Shown here one piece after another: positions 8,403 through 15,680 of a stretch of 62,713 nt of DNA. This DNA is from Bacillota bacterium (GTDB lineage: Bacteria > Bacillota > Clostridia > Acetivibrionales > DTU013). The stretch lies in contig JAEZMD010000011.1 of assembly GCA_023435745.1 (NCBI GenBank), forward strand, positions 1 through 62,713. The letters are read 5' to 3'. Numbering within the stretch: position 1 is the first letter of the stretch; the number at the start of each line of letters is the position of its first letter. The position numbers and the translations under genes are program-made. The notes beneath the pieces were generated by a model. It was not told the origin of the DNA. It ran no database searches and saw nothing but the letters and a program-made list of their open reading frames with translations.

Positions 8403-8900
8403 TCATTCACCCGGATTCTGGGCGAAGAGCTCTTGATTTTCTGCAAATATCTCTTTCAGCCTTTCCATGTCGGATGGTTCAAGGCTGTTTTCCGCAAGCT
8501 TTTTTATTTCATCATATTCATCGGGCGCAAGCCCGTCATCTGACAGCTCGATGATCCGATCCATTCCCCCCTTGCTAATTTTCGAAAATATAGAAAGCAC
8601 AAAAAGTTTGTCCGTGAGGCTCAAATGCTGTAAAGCTGCAATCGGATCAAAAGATAACGTATAATAGGAATTTGTGGATTCAGCGCCCGACGGTGCAGGC
8701 GCAGATTCCTCCTGAATCATCTCTGCTTTCTGCTCCCCCCGTTTCAGCGTCCCTTCTCTCTCCGCCGGATCCACAGAAAACGGCGGCATACCGCCAAGGA
8801 CATCAATACCGAAAAACAAACGCATTACAGCCGTGTTCCCCAGAAACACAAGCATAAAAATAACTGCCAGCGGCTTCAGAATACTTTTTCGTTTTCTCAT
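8403..8900 (-). CDS. membrane-anchored hypothetical protein
   Basis: A 165-residue protein (from ATG at 8900) with a basic N-terminus MRKRKSILK, one membrane segment (about 10-30), a linker, and an acidic helical C-terminal domain rich in Asp/Glu/Leu. No family recognised; the architecture fits a small membrane-tethered regulatory or scaffold protein. The start is uncertain: the ATG directly abuts a perfect 15-bp hairpin (8901-8934) with no free ribosome binding site, and an in-frame TTG at 8939 lies beyond it. It converges on the DUF362 gene. Confidence 0.65.
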   Translation of the reverse strand: MRKRKSILKPLAVIFMLVFLGNTAVMRLFFGIDVLGGMPPFSVDPAEREGTLKRGEQKAEMIQEESAPAPSGAESTNSYYTLSFDPIAALQHLSLTDKLFVLSIFSKISKGGMDRIIELSDDGLAPDEYDEIKKLAENSLEPSDMERLKEIFAENQELFAQNPGE

Positions 8901-8934
8901 AATAATACCTGTAAATCTCTTTACAGGTATTATT
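8901..8934. promoter_or_regulatory. perfect 15-bp palindrome at a start codon
   Basis: AATAATACCTGTAAA and its exact complement flank a four-base loop. The start codon of the minus-strand gene follows immediately. In RNA the hairpin would bury any ribosome binding site; in DNA it has the form of an operator. It also lies only 15 bases from repeat copy A. Confidence 0.6.
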
Positions 8935-8949
8935 AGCAAAATGTGCCCC

Positions 8950-9096
8950 GTTATAACACATCAGTCAAAAATGAAATTTTTCGTCTGCAGAAAAATTTCA
9001 TTTCCCGGGATGCATGGGCGATCAGATGACAAGGTCATCGACCAGCCTATTCAGTGTTTCAACGAGACTGGTCGGTCGTATTGTTGCCTCGTTATA
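8950..9096. repeat. palindromic element family 1, copy A
   Basis: About 147 bases between TTATAAC and GCCTCGTTATA. It contains a perfect 14-bp hairpin (969-982 with 990-1003, adding 8000), a CATGGGCGA-CAG hairpin module shared with 37022-37143 and copy B, and an ACGAG..CTCGT closing hairpin. Related copies: 43313-43423 (reverse orientation) and 48110-48219. It lies between galU and the orphan gene and could serve as galU's 3' structure. Confidence 0.7.
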
Positions 9097-9115
9097 TTCA
9101 GGAATTGTACCGCGT

Positions 9116-9985
9116 TTACAGCGTACAGCCTTTATCCTTCAAATAGGAAGAGAAATCTGCTCTGATATCATCCCGTTTCAGGGCAAATTCCACTGTTGCC
9201 TGCAGGAAGCCAAGCTTATTTCCAACATCGTAGCGTTTCCCAATAAAGTCGTATGCTATCATAGATCCCGAGGAAAGCAGCATCCTCAGCGCATCTGTCA
9301 ATTGAATCTCTCCGCCCTTGCCGGGGGTAACTTTCTCCAGATAAGTGAAAATATCGGGCTCGATAATATATCGTCCAAGAATGGCCACATTGGAAGGAGC
9401 CTTATCCTGATCCGGCTTTTCGACCATATCCTCAACCTGGAATATGCGCTGATCCACTTCTGTGCACTTGATGATGCCATACTTTGAAACATCCTCCTGA
9501 GCTACCCGTTGAACGCCTAAAACCGTGGTGTTGTATTTTTCATAAACCTCAATCATCTGCTTAAGGCACGGAACTTCAGAATCGACGATATCATCCCCGA
9601 GCAGCACAGCAAAGGGCTCGTTTCCAATAAACGACCGAGCGCAGTAAATGGCATGCCCCAGTCCCCTCGGTTCCTTCTGCCTGACATAATTTACATTCGC
9701 CAGATTTGAGATGCTCTGAACCAGCGTAAGCAGCTCATCCTCGCCTTTTCTCTTCAGGATGTCCTCCAGTTCATAGGACTTGTCAAAATGATCCTCGATC
9801 GCCCTTTTCCCGCGTCCTGTTACTATAAGTATGTCTTCAATGCCGGATGCGATAGCCTCCTCGACAATATACTGGATCGTTGGCTTATCCACGATCGGGA
9901 GCATCTCCTTCGGCTGGGCTTTTGTAGCGGGTAAAAACCTTGTGCCCAGTCCTGCAGCAGGAATTACAGCCTTGCGGACTTTCAT
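9116..9985 (-). CDS. galU: UTP-glucose-1-phosphate uridylyltransferase
   Basis: A 289-residue enzyme making UDP-glucose from UTP and glucose-1-phosphate, a precursor for surface glycans and glycolipids. The nucleotide-binding signature GLGTRFLPATK and QPKEMLPI lies at residues 12-31. Also visible are LLGDD and the family motif GKGGEIQLTDA near 218-228. Length is standard. Start: ATG at 9985 follows GGGGAGTGATGAT. It is transcribed alone on the minus strand and diverges from the RMD1 pair. The product fits with galM and the wecA/wecB block in feeding cell-envelope sugar nucleotides. Confidence 0.96.
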   Translation of the reverse strand: MKVRKAVIPAAGLGTRFLPATKAQPKEMLPIVDKPTIQYIVEEAIASGIEDILIVTGRGKRAIEDHFDKSYELEDILKRKGEDELLTLVQSISNLANVNYVRQKEPRGLGHAIYCARSFIGNEPFAVLLGDDIVDSEVPCLKQMIEVYEKYNTTVLGVQRVAQEDVSKYGIIKCTEVDQRIFQVEDMVEKPDQDKAPSNVAILGRYIIEPDIFTYLEKVTPGKGGEIQLTDALRMLLSSGSMIAYDFIGKRYDVGNKLGFLQATVEFALKRDDIRADFSSYLKDKGCTL

Positions 9986-10084
9986 ATCATCACTCCCCTA
10001 CTGTCAACATAGAATTAGAAGTATCTTTTTTTATGTTTACATTATCATAAATTTGGATACCTTTACAATAGAGGTGAAGCATTT

Positions 10085-10909
10085 ATGGGCAATTTTCAGC
10101 TAAAGGCTTATGCGGTTCTAAATGAGATCGACCTGAACAAAATAGCTGTCAGCTGCAGCATACCGAAGAAATACACCTGGGAAGAGCCGCTTGTTCTGCA
10201 GCAGGAGCTTCTGGAAAGGATACTGAACCGCAGATTCGAGACAGACCAAATGGTGTTTATTTTCTCCTTTGGAAGCATCGTGCTGATAAATGTCCCTGAA
10301 AGTGACATGCCCGCACTGCTGAAGTATATTAAGGGCTTTGAGCCTGAGCTCGATCTGAATCAATGGAAGCAATACATGGATGAATACGAAATCCGGGTCG
10401 GTCAGGTGAATGCGCCTGAAATCAGCGACACCTGCGCCATCATTCCCCAATATGAAAGATTCTATACCGAGCTGGTAGCAATAATCATCGCGAAATCGGT
10501 TGCAATGGAAAAAAGCGAATACGAGCTTGGAAATATTCTTGACAAGCTCGAGGCAATGATTGACCGTCTGGAGCGCGGTAAGCTGCGGCTGAGTAACCGT
10601 GCGCTTGCGCGGACAACCGCAAAAGTAACCAGGCATCAGTATAACACCATCAACTACATCATGATCCTGGATAAGCCCGACATCACCTGGACCAATAGCG
10701 ACGCATCGCTTTTTTATGAAAAAATGTCCGAATTCTTTGAATTAAGTGACAGGTACACCGTCCTGACAAAGAAAACCGATATGCTGAACAACATCATCAG
10801 CGGCTTTTCCTCTATCAGCCACTTTGTCAGCGGTATGGTGGTTGAATGGATCATTGTGCTGCTTATCGTTGTGGAGGTAATACTGATGATTCTGGATTTA
10901 CTGCATTAG
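10085..10909 (+). CDS. RMD1/YagE (DUF155) family protein, paralog 1
   Basis: A 274-residue protein of the RMD1/YagE family (DUF155). Visible family features are FIFSFGSIVLIN (near 57-68), IIAKSVAMEKSE (near 140), LDKPDITW, SEFFELSDRY, and a C-terminal membrane segment (about 255-272) rich in Ile/Val. Eukaryotic RMD1 proteins act in mitochondria; the bacterial role is unknown. GAGGTG lies 6-11 bases before the ATG. The gene is followed after 10 bases by a related gene, so they form an operon that arose by duplication. Confidence 0.85.
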   Translation: MGNFQLKAYAVLNEIDLNKIAVSCSIPKKYTWEEPLVLQQELLERILNRRFETDQMVFIFSFGSIVLINVPESDMPALLKYIKGFEPELDLNQWKQYMDEYEIRVGQVNAPEISDTCAIIPQYERFYTELVAIIIAKSVAMEKSEYELGNILDKLEAMIDRLERGKLRLSNRALARTTAKVTRHQYNTINYIMILDKPDITWTNSDASLFYEKMSEFFELSDRYTVLTKKTDMLNNIISGFSSISHFVSGMVVEWIIVLLIVVEVILMILDLLH

Positions 10910-10919
10910 GAGGCAGTCT

Positions 10920-11774
10920 ATGAAGACTATCCGCTTTCACTCATCAAAAATAGCATCCTCCATCAATTTGAAAAAGATTGCCGCAGCCTTCAGGCTTTCC
11001 ACTCCTGAAAGCTGGGAAGACTGTATCATTCTTGAGGAACAGCAGTTGATCGATATTTACAAGATCCGTATGCCATCTAAAAGGATTTATATCTTTTCAT
11101 ACGGCTGTATTGTATTTGAGAACTTTGAAGCGGATGAAATGGGAGAGTTTCTCAAAAGCATTTCTCTGATCATAGGCGAACTGGATTACCAAATGCTGGC
11201 CAACTATAACGAAAGCTGCACCCTGCCGGTCGAAGAAGGTCAGGCGGACATCTCCCTCTCCTACATTGCTGCAGTGGTGCTTGCCAAATCATCGGCCCTA
11301 TCGAGACAGGAAGCTAAAGTGGATCTGTTGCTGGATGAAGCTGAAAGTTTTATTGATAAACTGCAGACCGCAGCCTTTAGAAGCAGCACCCGGAAATTTT
11401 CGAAAACTGTGGCGCGTATCATCAGGTTTGAACATGAAAGCGCCGCGGCCATCAAGTTGTTTGAAAGGCCTGCCGAAGCAGCCGGAAGCCTTGCGCTCAG
11501 AGAAGCCTATGATAAACTGTCAAACAGCTTTGAACTGGAGGACAGATATGATGTGCTTGAAAAGAAAATCTTTGAGCTACGGGGCATTGTCCGATCCTAT
11601 GCCGGACTTCGAAATAACAGTCAGGAAAAACGGCTGCTCTTCTTTGAAATATTTTTGTTAACCCTCTTCCCTATGTCCCGAGTCCTGGAAATTATCCTCC
11701 AGGAACTAGGGATTGAGAATGTTTTTAAGCTGTTGTTAACGCATTTGTTACAAAAACTTAATATATTTTATTAG
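10920..11774 (+). CDS. RMD1/YagE (DUF155) family protein, paralog 2
   Basis: A 284-residue paralog of the preceding gene, with the same order of motifs (YIFSYGCIVFEN, AAVVLAKSSALSRQE, FERPAEAAG, SNSFELEDRYDVLEKK). It has diverged strongly: the LDKPDITW block is replaced, and the C-terminal hydrophobic segment (about 240-262) is weaker and followed by an extra hydrophobic tail. AGGAGGC precedes the ATG. The two proteins could form a hetero-oligomer at the membrane; that is inference from tandem arrangement and coupled translation distance. Confidence 0.8.
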   Translation: MKTIRFHSSKIASSINLKKIAAAFRLSTPESWEDCIILEEQQLIDIYKIRMPSKRIYIFSYGCIVFENFEADEMGEFLKSISLIIGELDYQMLANYNESCTLPVEEGQADISLSYIAAVVLAKSSALSRQEAKVDLLLDEAESFIDKLQTAAFRSSTRKFSKTVARIIRFEHESAAAIKLFERPAEAAGSLALREAYDKLSNSFELEDRYDVLEKKIFELRGIVRSYAGLRNNSQEKRLLFFEIFLLTLFPMSRVLEIILQELGIENVFKLLLTHLLQKLNIFY

Positions 11775-11781
11775 TAAATCA

Positions 11782-11933
11782 TGGTACAATATAATTGCCA
11801 CAGCCAATAATACTAATTTTTCATTTTTGTTCCTCCTTTTAATATAGACAATGGCTGATTTCATTTGATTTGGGTAAAGCACTTACATTATCGGTATTAT
11901 TTTTAAATATTTATCAAAGTGCTTTATTTTTTT
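11782..11933 (+). ncRNA. candidate small RNA with promoter and terminator
   Basis: An extended -10 (TGGTACAAT, 11782-11790; an overlapping TATAAT at 11790-11795) is followed by about 130 bases without a gene, then an AAAGCACTT/AAGTGCTTT hairpin (11876-11884 with 11917-11925) and a T run. CAGCCA near 11802 can pair with TGGCTG near 11852. This fits a short independent transcript. I cannot assign a family. Confidence 0.4.
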
Positions 11934-11991
11934 GCCCTTTTTTACATGCAATGACATATCTAAAATCCCGCATTTTCTATATAATATGTAA

Positions 11992-12157
11992 GGAATGAAG
12001 ACAGAAGGTAGCGAATCAGTATGGATAGCGAAAACTGATAACGAAAGCAGACCGCACCCCATGGGTCTATAACATAGGCATTATATCGGATAATTTTGCT
12101 CTAAAGCTGCAAAAACGGGAAGTGCAGTACCTATAATGCATTCCACGGTTCTTTTTT
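11992..12157 (+). ncRNA. candidate structured RNA with multibranch fold
   Basis: A TATAAT at 11980-11985 precedes a ~165-base gene-free stretch that folds into a closed multi-helix junction: GGAAT (11992-11996) with ATTCC (12140-12144) closes three hairpins, ATCAGT/ACTGAT (12015-12020, 12034-12039), AGACC/GGTCT (12049-12067) and GCATTATA/TATAATGC (12078-12085, 12132-12139). A T run follows at 12151-12158. It may be a small regulatory RNA such as a 6S-like RNA, or a leader; no family is certain. Confidence 0.45.
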
Positions 12158-12260
12158 TATGTGTGAATCGGCTCCGACCAGAATTTTTAGACAATTACCG
12201 GCAGTGCCGGTAGAACCGTTGAATGCCATTATATACCTTGTGGGCAGAGGAAGAAATTTG

Positions 12261-12289
12261 TTGATAAGATTTGTATTATTGAGTATAAT
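12261..12289 (+). promoter_or_regulatory. sigma-A promoter for SRP RNA
   Basis: TTGATA (12261-12266), 17-base spacer, TATAAT (12284-12289). Predicted start near 12296, leaving a ~35-base leader to be processed from the mature SRP RNA. Confidence 0.75.
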
Positions 12290-12330
12290 AGGTTAGTATC
12301 ACTTTAAGTGTTCATAGCGTTTATTCTTTG

Positions 12331-12597
12331 GCTGTGCTAGACGGGGAGGTAGCGGCGCCCTGTACCTGCAATCCGCTATAGCAGGGTTGAATTCCTGTTC
12401 GAGGCTTTACTTTTGTAGAGTCTGCCCCATGCAAGTAGCGATGATAGTTGGGTCTTGCGCAACGGAATCCTGTGAACCCCGCCAGGTCCGGAAGGAAGCA
12501 ACGGTAAGCAGTAACTTTCGTGTGCCGCAGGGTTGCCTGATTAGAGCTAACTATATGGGTTACGTTTGTAGAAGTAAGTCGACAACAGGTGCACAGT
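12331..12597 (+). ncRNA. ffs: signal recognition particle RNA, large Firmicute type
   Basis: About 267 bases. The conserved domain IV is unmistakable near 12478-12510 (GAACCCCGCCAGGTCCGGAA then GGAAGCAACGG). The 5' domain includes GGGGAGGTAGCGGCGCCCTG, typical of the long Bacillus/Clostridium SRP RNA with an Alu-like domain. The ends pair (CTGTGC at 12332-12337 with GCACAG at 12591-12596), which sets the boundaries. With Ffh it targets membrane proteins to the translocon. Its place just upstream of dnaX-ybaB-recR is the standard Firmicute arrangement. Confidence 0.95.
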
Positions 12598-12615
12598 CAA
12601 TTAAATTTTATGAAG

Positions 12616-12648
12616 GGGACATTCCGGTTATCCGGAATGTCTCTTTTT
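12616..12648 (+). terminator. terminator of SRP RNA
   Basis: GACATTCCGG (12618-12627) pairs perfectly with CCGGAATGTC around TTAT, followed by a T run. Confidence 0.9.
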
Positions 12649-12683
12649 GCTTTATGACCAATTATACCATTATTTCAATGGAA

Positions 12684-12696
12684 ATCATGATATAAT
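12684..12696 (+). promoter_or_regulatory. extended -10 promoter for dnaX
   Basis: ATCATGATATAAT: TATAAT at 12691-12696 with TG one base upstream. The -35 region is weak. The sequence resembles the outward promoter at the end of repeat family 2 (AAATCATGGTATAAT). Confidence 0.6.
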
Positions 12697-12726
12697 ACCT
12701 TTATCATGGAACGAGGTGAACACAAT

Positions 12727-14448
12727 ATGTCATACATTGCTTTATACAGAGAATGGCGCCCCATCCGGTTTGAAGATGTCGTAGAACAGGAGCATGTGGT
12801 CAGAACGCTCAGGTATAGTGTAAGTACGGACAGGGTCGCGCACGCATACCTTTTCTGCGGCACTAGGGGCACCGGAAAGACTACAATGGCCCATATTCTT
12901 TCAAGAGCGGTCAATTGCCTGGACACCCATGACGGGGAGCCCTGCAATCAATGCGAAATCTGCCGGGAGATCCTTGCCGGCGGCAGTATGGATGTGCTTG
13001 AAATCGATGCGGCCTCTAACAACAGCGTTGACAATGTACGGCAGATTCGCGATGAAGTCATATACATGCCGACGAAAGCCAGAAGAAAAGTATATATCAT
13101 AGATGAAGTCCACATGCTTTCAACAGGCGCTTTCAATGCCCTGCTGAAAACACTGGAGGAACCTCCTGAACATGTGATGTTCATATTGGCGACAACAGAG
13201 CCTCACAAGCTACCGGCCACCATCCTTTCACGCTGCCAGCGGTTTGATTTCCGTCGTATTTCTCAGGGCAGCATTATGAAACAGCTGGACAAAATCGCCT
13301 CCTCCGACGGAATAACACTCAACCAGGACGCGGCCGCTTTAATCGCACGTTTGTCAGACGGAGCCATGCGCGATGCGATCAGTCTTTTGGATCAATGCAT
13401 TTCTTTAGGAAAAAAGATCATCGAATACGATGACGTCCTTTCTGTGGTCGGTATCGTCAATGACACCTTTATGACGCAGTTCACAGACAGCATGCTGGAG
13501 AGGGAAATACCGGCTATCCTTGAAAATGTCAGCCGTTTAGTTGCCGATGGCCGTGACATCTCGCATTTTGCATCAGATCTGGTACTGTATTATAGAAACC
13601 TGTTGATATGCAAGTCCACAAAGGGTCAGTGCGACAACCTGATCGAAGTCCCCTCGCAGGTACTTCAGATAATGAAGAAGCAGGCTGACACAATCACACA
13701 TGACGAGATCATCCGTCATGTGAAGGAGCTTTCCGCGCTGGAGTACAACCTGAAATGGGCCGCGAACCCGAGAGTTTTGCTGGAGGTAACACTGATCAAG
13801 CTATGCGGCAGCGGCAGTCAATTTGATGCCAGCCTCGCAGACAGGCTCACTGCTCTGGAGAAAAAACTGGAGGGCGCACGCTTTACCGTACAAGCTGCTG
13901 CAGATGAAATGGCGGCGGCATACGAGGCTGTAAGGACTGCTGCAGCGCCGGAGACTTCTCGTAAACCGGAAGTATTTAGTAAATCGGTCGCTGCTCCTGA
14001 GACGGAAGTTGTTCCTGAAACGGAAGCTACTCCTGAAACGGAAGCTGCTCCTGAGACGAAAGCTGCTGCACAGGTCTCCCCCGCAGGATCGCCCGAGTTT
14101 AGACTCTGGCCAAAGGTCATGAAGCACTTGAAGGATCTCGGCAGGATGACCATTTATGCTTATCTCCTGAATGTCAAGGCAATCGAGCTGAGCGAGGACA
14201 CCATTGGTCTTATCATCAGGGAAAGTCCGATCAGAGCAAGCGTTTCACGGCTGGAACACCTCAAGACGATTGAAGAAGCCGTTCGCAGAGTGGCAGGCCG
14301 CGAGATGAAGGTAAAATGCCTGGATGAGGATGTCGTTCAAAAAGCATTTTCAGCCGCTAAACCCTCAGAGAGCAGCGAATTGCTGAAAAAGGCGCGCAAC
14401 ATCGCGGACAAGGCCGGACTTCCGCTTGAAATCATTGAAGACGAGTAA
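12727..14448 (+). CDS. dnaX: DNA polymerase III subunits gamma/tau
   Basis: A 573-residue clamp-loader ATPase. Walker A GTRGTGKT is at 45-52, zinc ligands C64, C73, C76 and C79 follow, and Walker B VYIIDEVHML with LLKTLEEPP come next. Domain III and a linker follow, then a C-terminal tau-like domain. The linker (about 420-450) is a run of P-E-T-E-x-x units encoded by four near-identical 18-base repeats (13992-14068), probably a flexible tether prone to copy-number change. Start: ATG at 12727 with GAGGTG upstream, rather than the in-frame ATG at 12706. No frameshift site was noted. Neighbours ffs, ybaB and recR are the classic DNA-maintenance cluster. Confidence 0.97.
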   Translation: MSYIALYREWRPIRFEDVVEQEHVVRTLRYSVSTDRVAHAYLFCGTRGTGKTTMAHILSRAVNCLDTHDGEPCNQCEICREILAGGSMDVLEIDAASNNSVDNVRQIRDEVIYMPTKARRKVYIIDEVHMLSTGAFNALLKTLEEPPEHVMFILATTEPHKLPATILSRCQRFDFRRISQGSIMKQLDKIASSDGITLNQDAAALIARLSDGAMRDAISLLDQCISLGKKIIEYDDVLSVVGIVNDTFMTQFTDSMLEREIPAILENVSRLVADGRDISHFASDLVLYYRNLLICKSTKGQCDNLIEVPSQVLQIMKKQADTITHDEIIRHVKELSALEYNLKWAANPRVLLEVTLIKLCGSGSQFDASLADRLTALEKKLEGARFTVQAAADEMAAAYEAVRTAAAPETSRKPEVFSKSVAAPETEVVPETEATPETEAAPETKAAAQVSPAGSPEFRLWPKVMKHLKDLGRMTIYAYLLNVKAIELSEDTIGLIIRESPIRASVSRLEHLKTIEEAVRRVAGREMKVKCLDEDVVQKAFSAAKPSESSELLKKARNIADKAGLPLEIIEDE

Positions 14449-14481
14449 GCGAAATTCCCCTTGTATGAAATAAGAGGCGAA

Positions 14482-14664
14482 GGTATAATAACCTCAGCGA
14501 GGAGGTTATTATACGCCTCCGGCGGAATTAATGCGCGTGCGAAATTTTTGGCGAATATGATTTCTGCTTTGCAGAAATGCTACACTAATGTAACATTTCG
14601 CTTAGCGAAATCTATTGCCGAAACGCACATGCGCTATTATACCGTGATAAATCATGGTATAATA
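14482..14664 (+). repeat. hairpin-ended element family 2, copy 1
   Basis: 183 bases between dnaX and ybaB. The left end is a hairpin (GTATAATAACCTC with GAGGTTATTATAC), followed by the family-specific core GCCTCCGGCGGAATTA. Inside are two more hairpins (ATTTCTGC/GCAGAAAT and ATTTCGC/GCGAAAT) enclosed by GCGCGTGCG/CGCACATGCGC. The right end is a hairpin (ATTATACCGTGAT with ATCATGGTATAAT). Copy 2, in reverse orientation, is at 60008-60152. Confidence 0.75.
14655..14663 (+). promoter_or_regulatory. outward extended -10 in repeat end, facing ybaB
   Basis: TGGTATAAT formed by the right end of repeat copy 1, 36 bases before the ybaB start codon. It would give a short leader with the AGGGAGG site intact. 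Confidence 0.55.
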
Positions 14665-14698
14665 TTTAACAGTAAAATAAATTTAGGGAGGCAGTAAA

Positions 14699-15046
14699 AT
14701 GGCAAGAGGTGGATTCCCAGGTTTCGGCGGCGGCGGCAATATGAACAATCTCATGAAGCAAGCGCAGAAAATGCAGAAGGATATGGAAAAACTGCAGGCA
14801 GAGCTTCAGGAAAAAGAAGTTGAAACAACTGCCGGAGGCGGAGCAATTAAGGTTGTTGCCACCGGGAAGAAAGAAATAAAGGAAATTATTATAAATCGTG
14901 ATGTAGTGGATCCGGATGATGTTGAAATGCTGCAGGATCTGGTTTTGGCTGCTGTTAACGAGGCGTTGCGCATGGCCGATGAAATGGTCAACAGTGAAAT
15001 GTCCAAAATAACCGGAGGCATGGGCGGACTCGGCGGGTTATTCTAA
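14699..15046 (+). CDS. ybaB: YbaB/EbfC nucleoid-associated protein
   Basis: A 115-residue DNA-binding protein of the YbaB/EbfC family, which forms tweezer-like dimers and coats DNA. A Gly-rich start (GGFPGFGGGGNMNNLMKQAQ) is followed by a coiled helix (MQKDMEKLQAELQEKEV), the conserved GGGAIKVVATGKKEIKEI strand region and the VNEALRMADEM helix. AGGGAGG precedes the ATG. It ends one base before recR begins, so the two are translationally coupled. Transcription may come from dnaX read-through or from the promoter carried by the repeat upstream. Confidence 0.95.
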   Translation: MARGGFPGFGGGGNMNNLMKQAQKMQKDMEKLQAELQEKEVETTAGGGAIKVVATGKKEIKEIIINRDVVDPDDVEMLQDLVLAAVNEALRMADEMVNSEMSKITGGMGGLGGLF

Positions 15047-15047
15047 T

Positions 15048-15650
15048 ATGAGCTACTTTTATTCCCCGCCGGTTGCCAAATTGATAGAAGAATTCGAGAA
15101 GCTTCCGGGCATCGGACATAAGACTGCCCAGAGGCTTGCTTTTCATGTGCTGAATCTGCCTGTGGAGAAAACTGACAGCCTGGCCAATGCAATCAGGGAC
15201 GCAAAGCTGAAAACCCGTTACTGCTCAATCTGCTATAATCTTACGGAAGCAGATCCCTGTAATATCTGCAGTAACGTCAAACGCGACATGAGCACGATCT
15301 GTGTTGTTGAGGATCCCAGAGATGTTGTCGCCCTCGAAAGAGTCCGCGAATTCAAAGGGGTTTATCATGTGCTGCATGGCGCCATATCGCCCATGGAAGG
15401 CATTGGCCCTGAGGATATAAAGATACGGGAGCTGATTCAGAGAATACGGGAAGCGGATATCCGGGAGGTCATTCTTGCAACAAATCCCAATGTGGAAGGC
15501 GAAGCTACCGCCATGTACATTTCAAAGCTTTTAAAGCCTGCAGGCATAAGGACTACAAGGATCGCTCACGGGATACCGGTCGGAGGCGATCTGGAATACG
15601 CCGATGAGGTGACGCTTGCAAAAGCCATGGAGGGCCGCCGCGAGCTATAA
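15048..15650 (+). CDS. recR: recombination protein RecR
   Basis: A 200-residue recombination mediator. The helix-hairpin-helix motif (LPGIGHKTAQRLAFH), four-Cys zinc motif (CSIC...PCNIC) and Toprim domain (CVVEDPRDVVALE, with ATNPNVEGEATAMYI) are all in the usual order, and the length is typical. RecR with RecO loads RecA onto gapped DNA. The gene starts right after ybaB. It converges on the MATE gene with about 30 bases between stops. Confidence 0.97.
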   Translation: MSYFYSPPVAKLIEEFEKLPGIGHKTAQRLAFHVLNLPVEKTDSLANAIRDAKLKTRYCSICYNLTEADPCNICSNVKRDMSTICVVEDPRDVVALERVREFKGVYHVLHGAISPMEGIGPEDIKIRELIQRIREADIREVILATNPNVEGEATAMYISKLLKPAGIRTTRIAHGIPVGGDLEYADEVTLAKAMEGRREL

Positions 15651-15680
15651 TGCCCAGGTTCAGAGTAAAATTTTCGATTG

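Noticed and set aside
12387..12695. 102-codon plus-strand frame
   Set aside because: It runs through the SRP RNA and its terminator.
12616..12696. Riboswitch or leader regulation of dnaX
   Set aside because: The only strong hairpin is the SRP RNA terminator, and the promoter lies after it; no leader structure remains.
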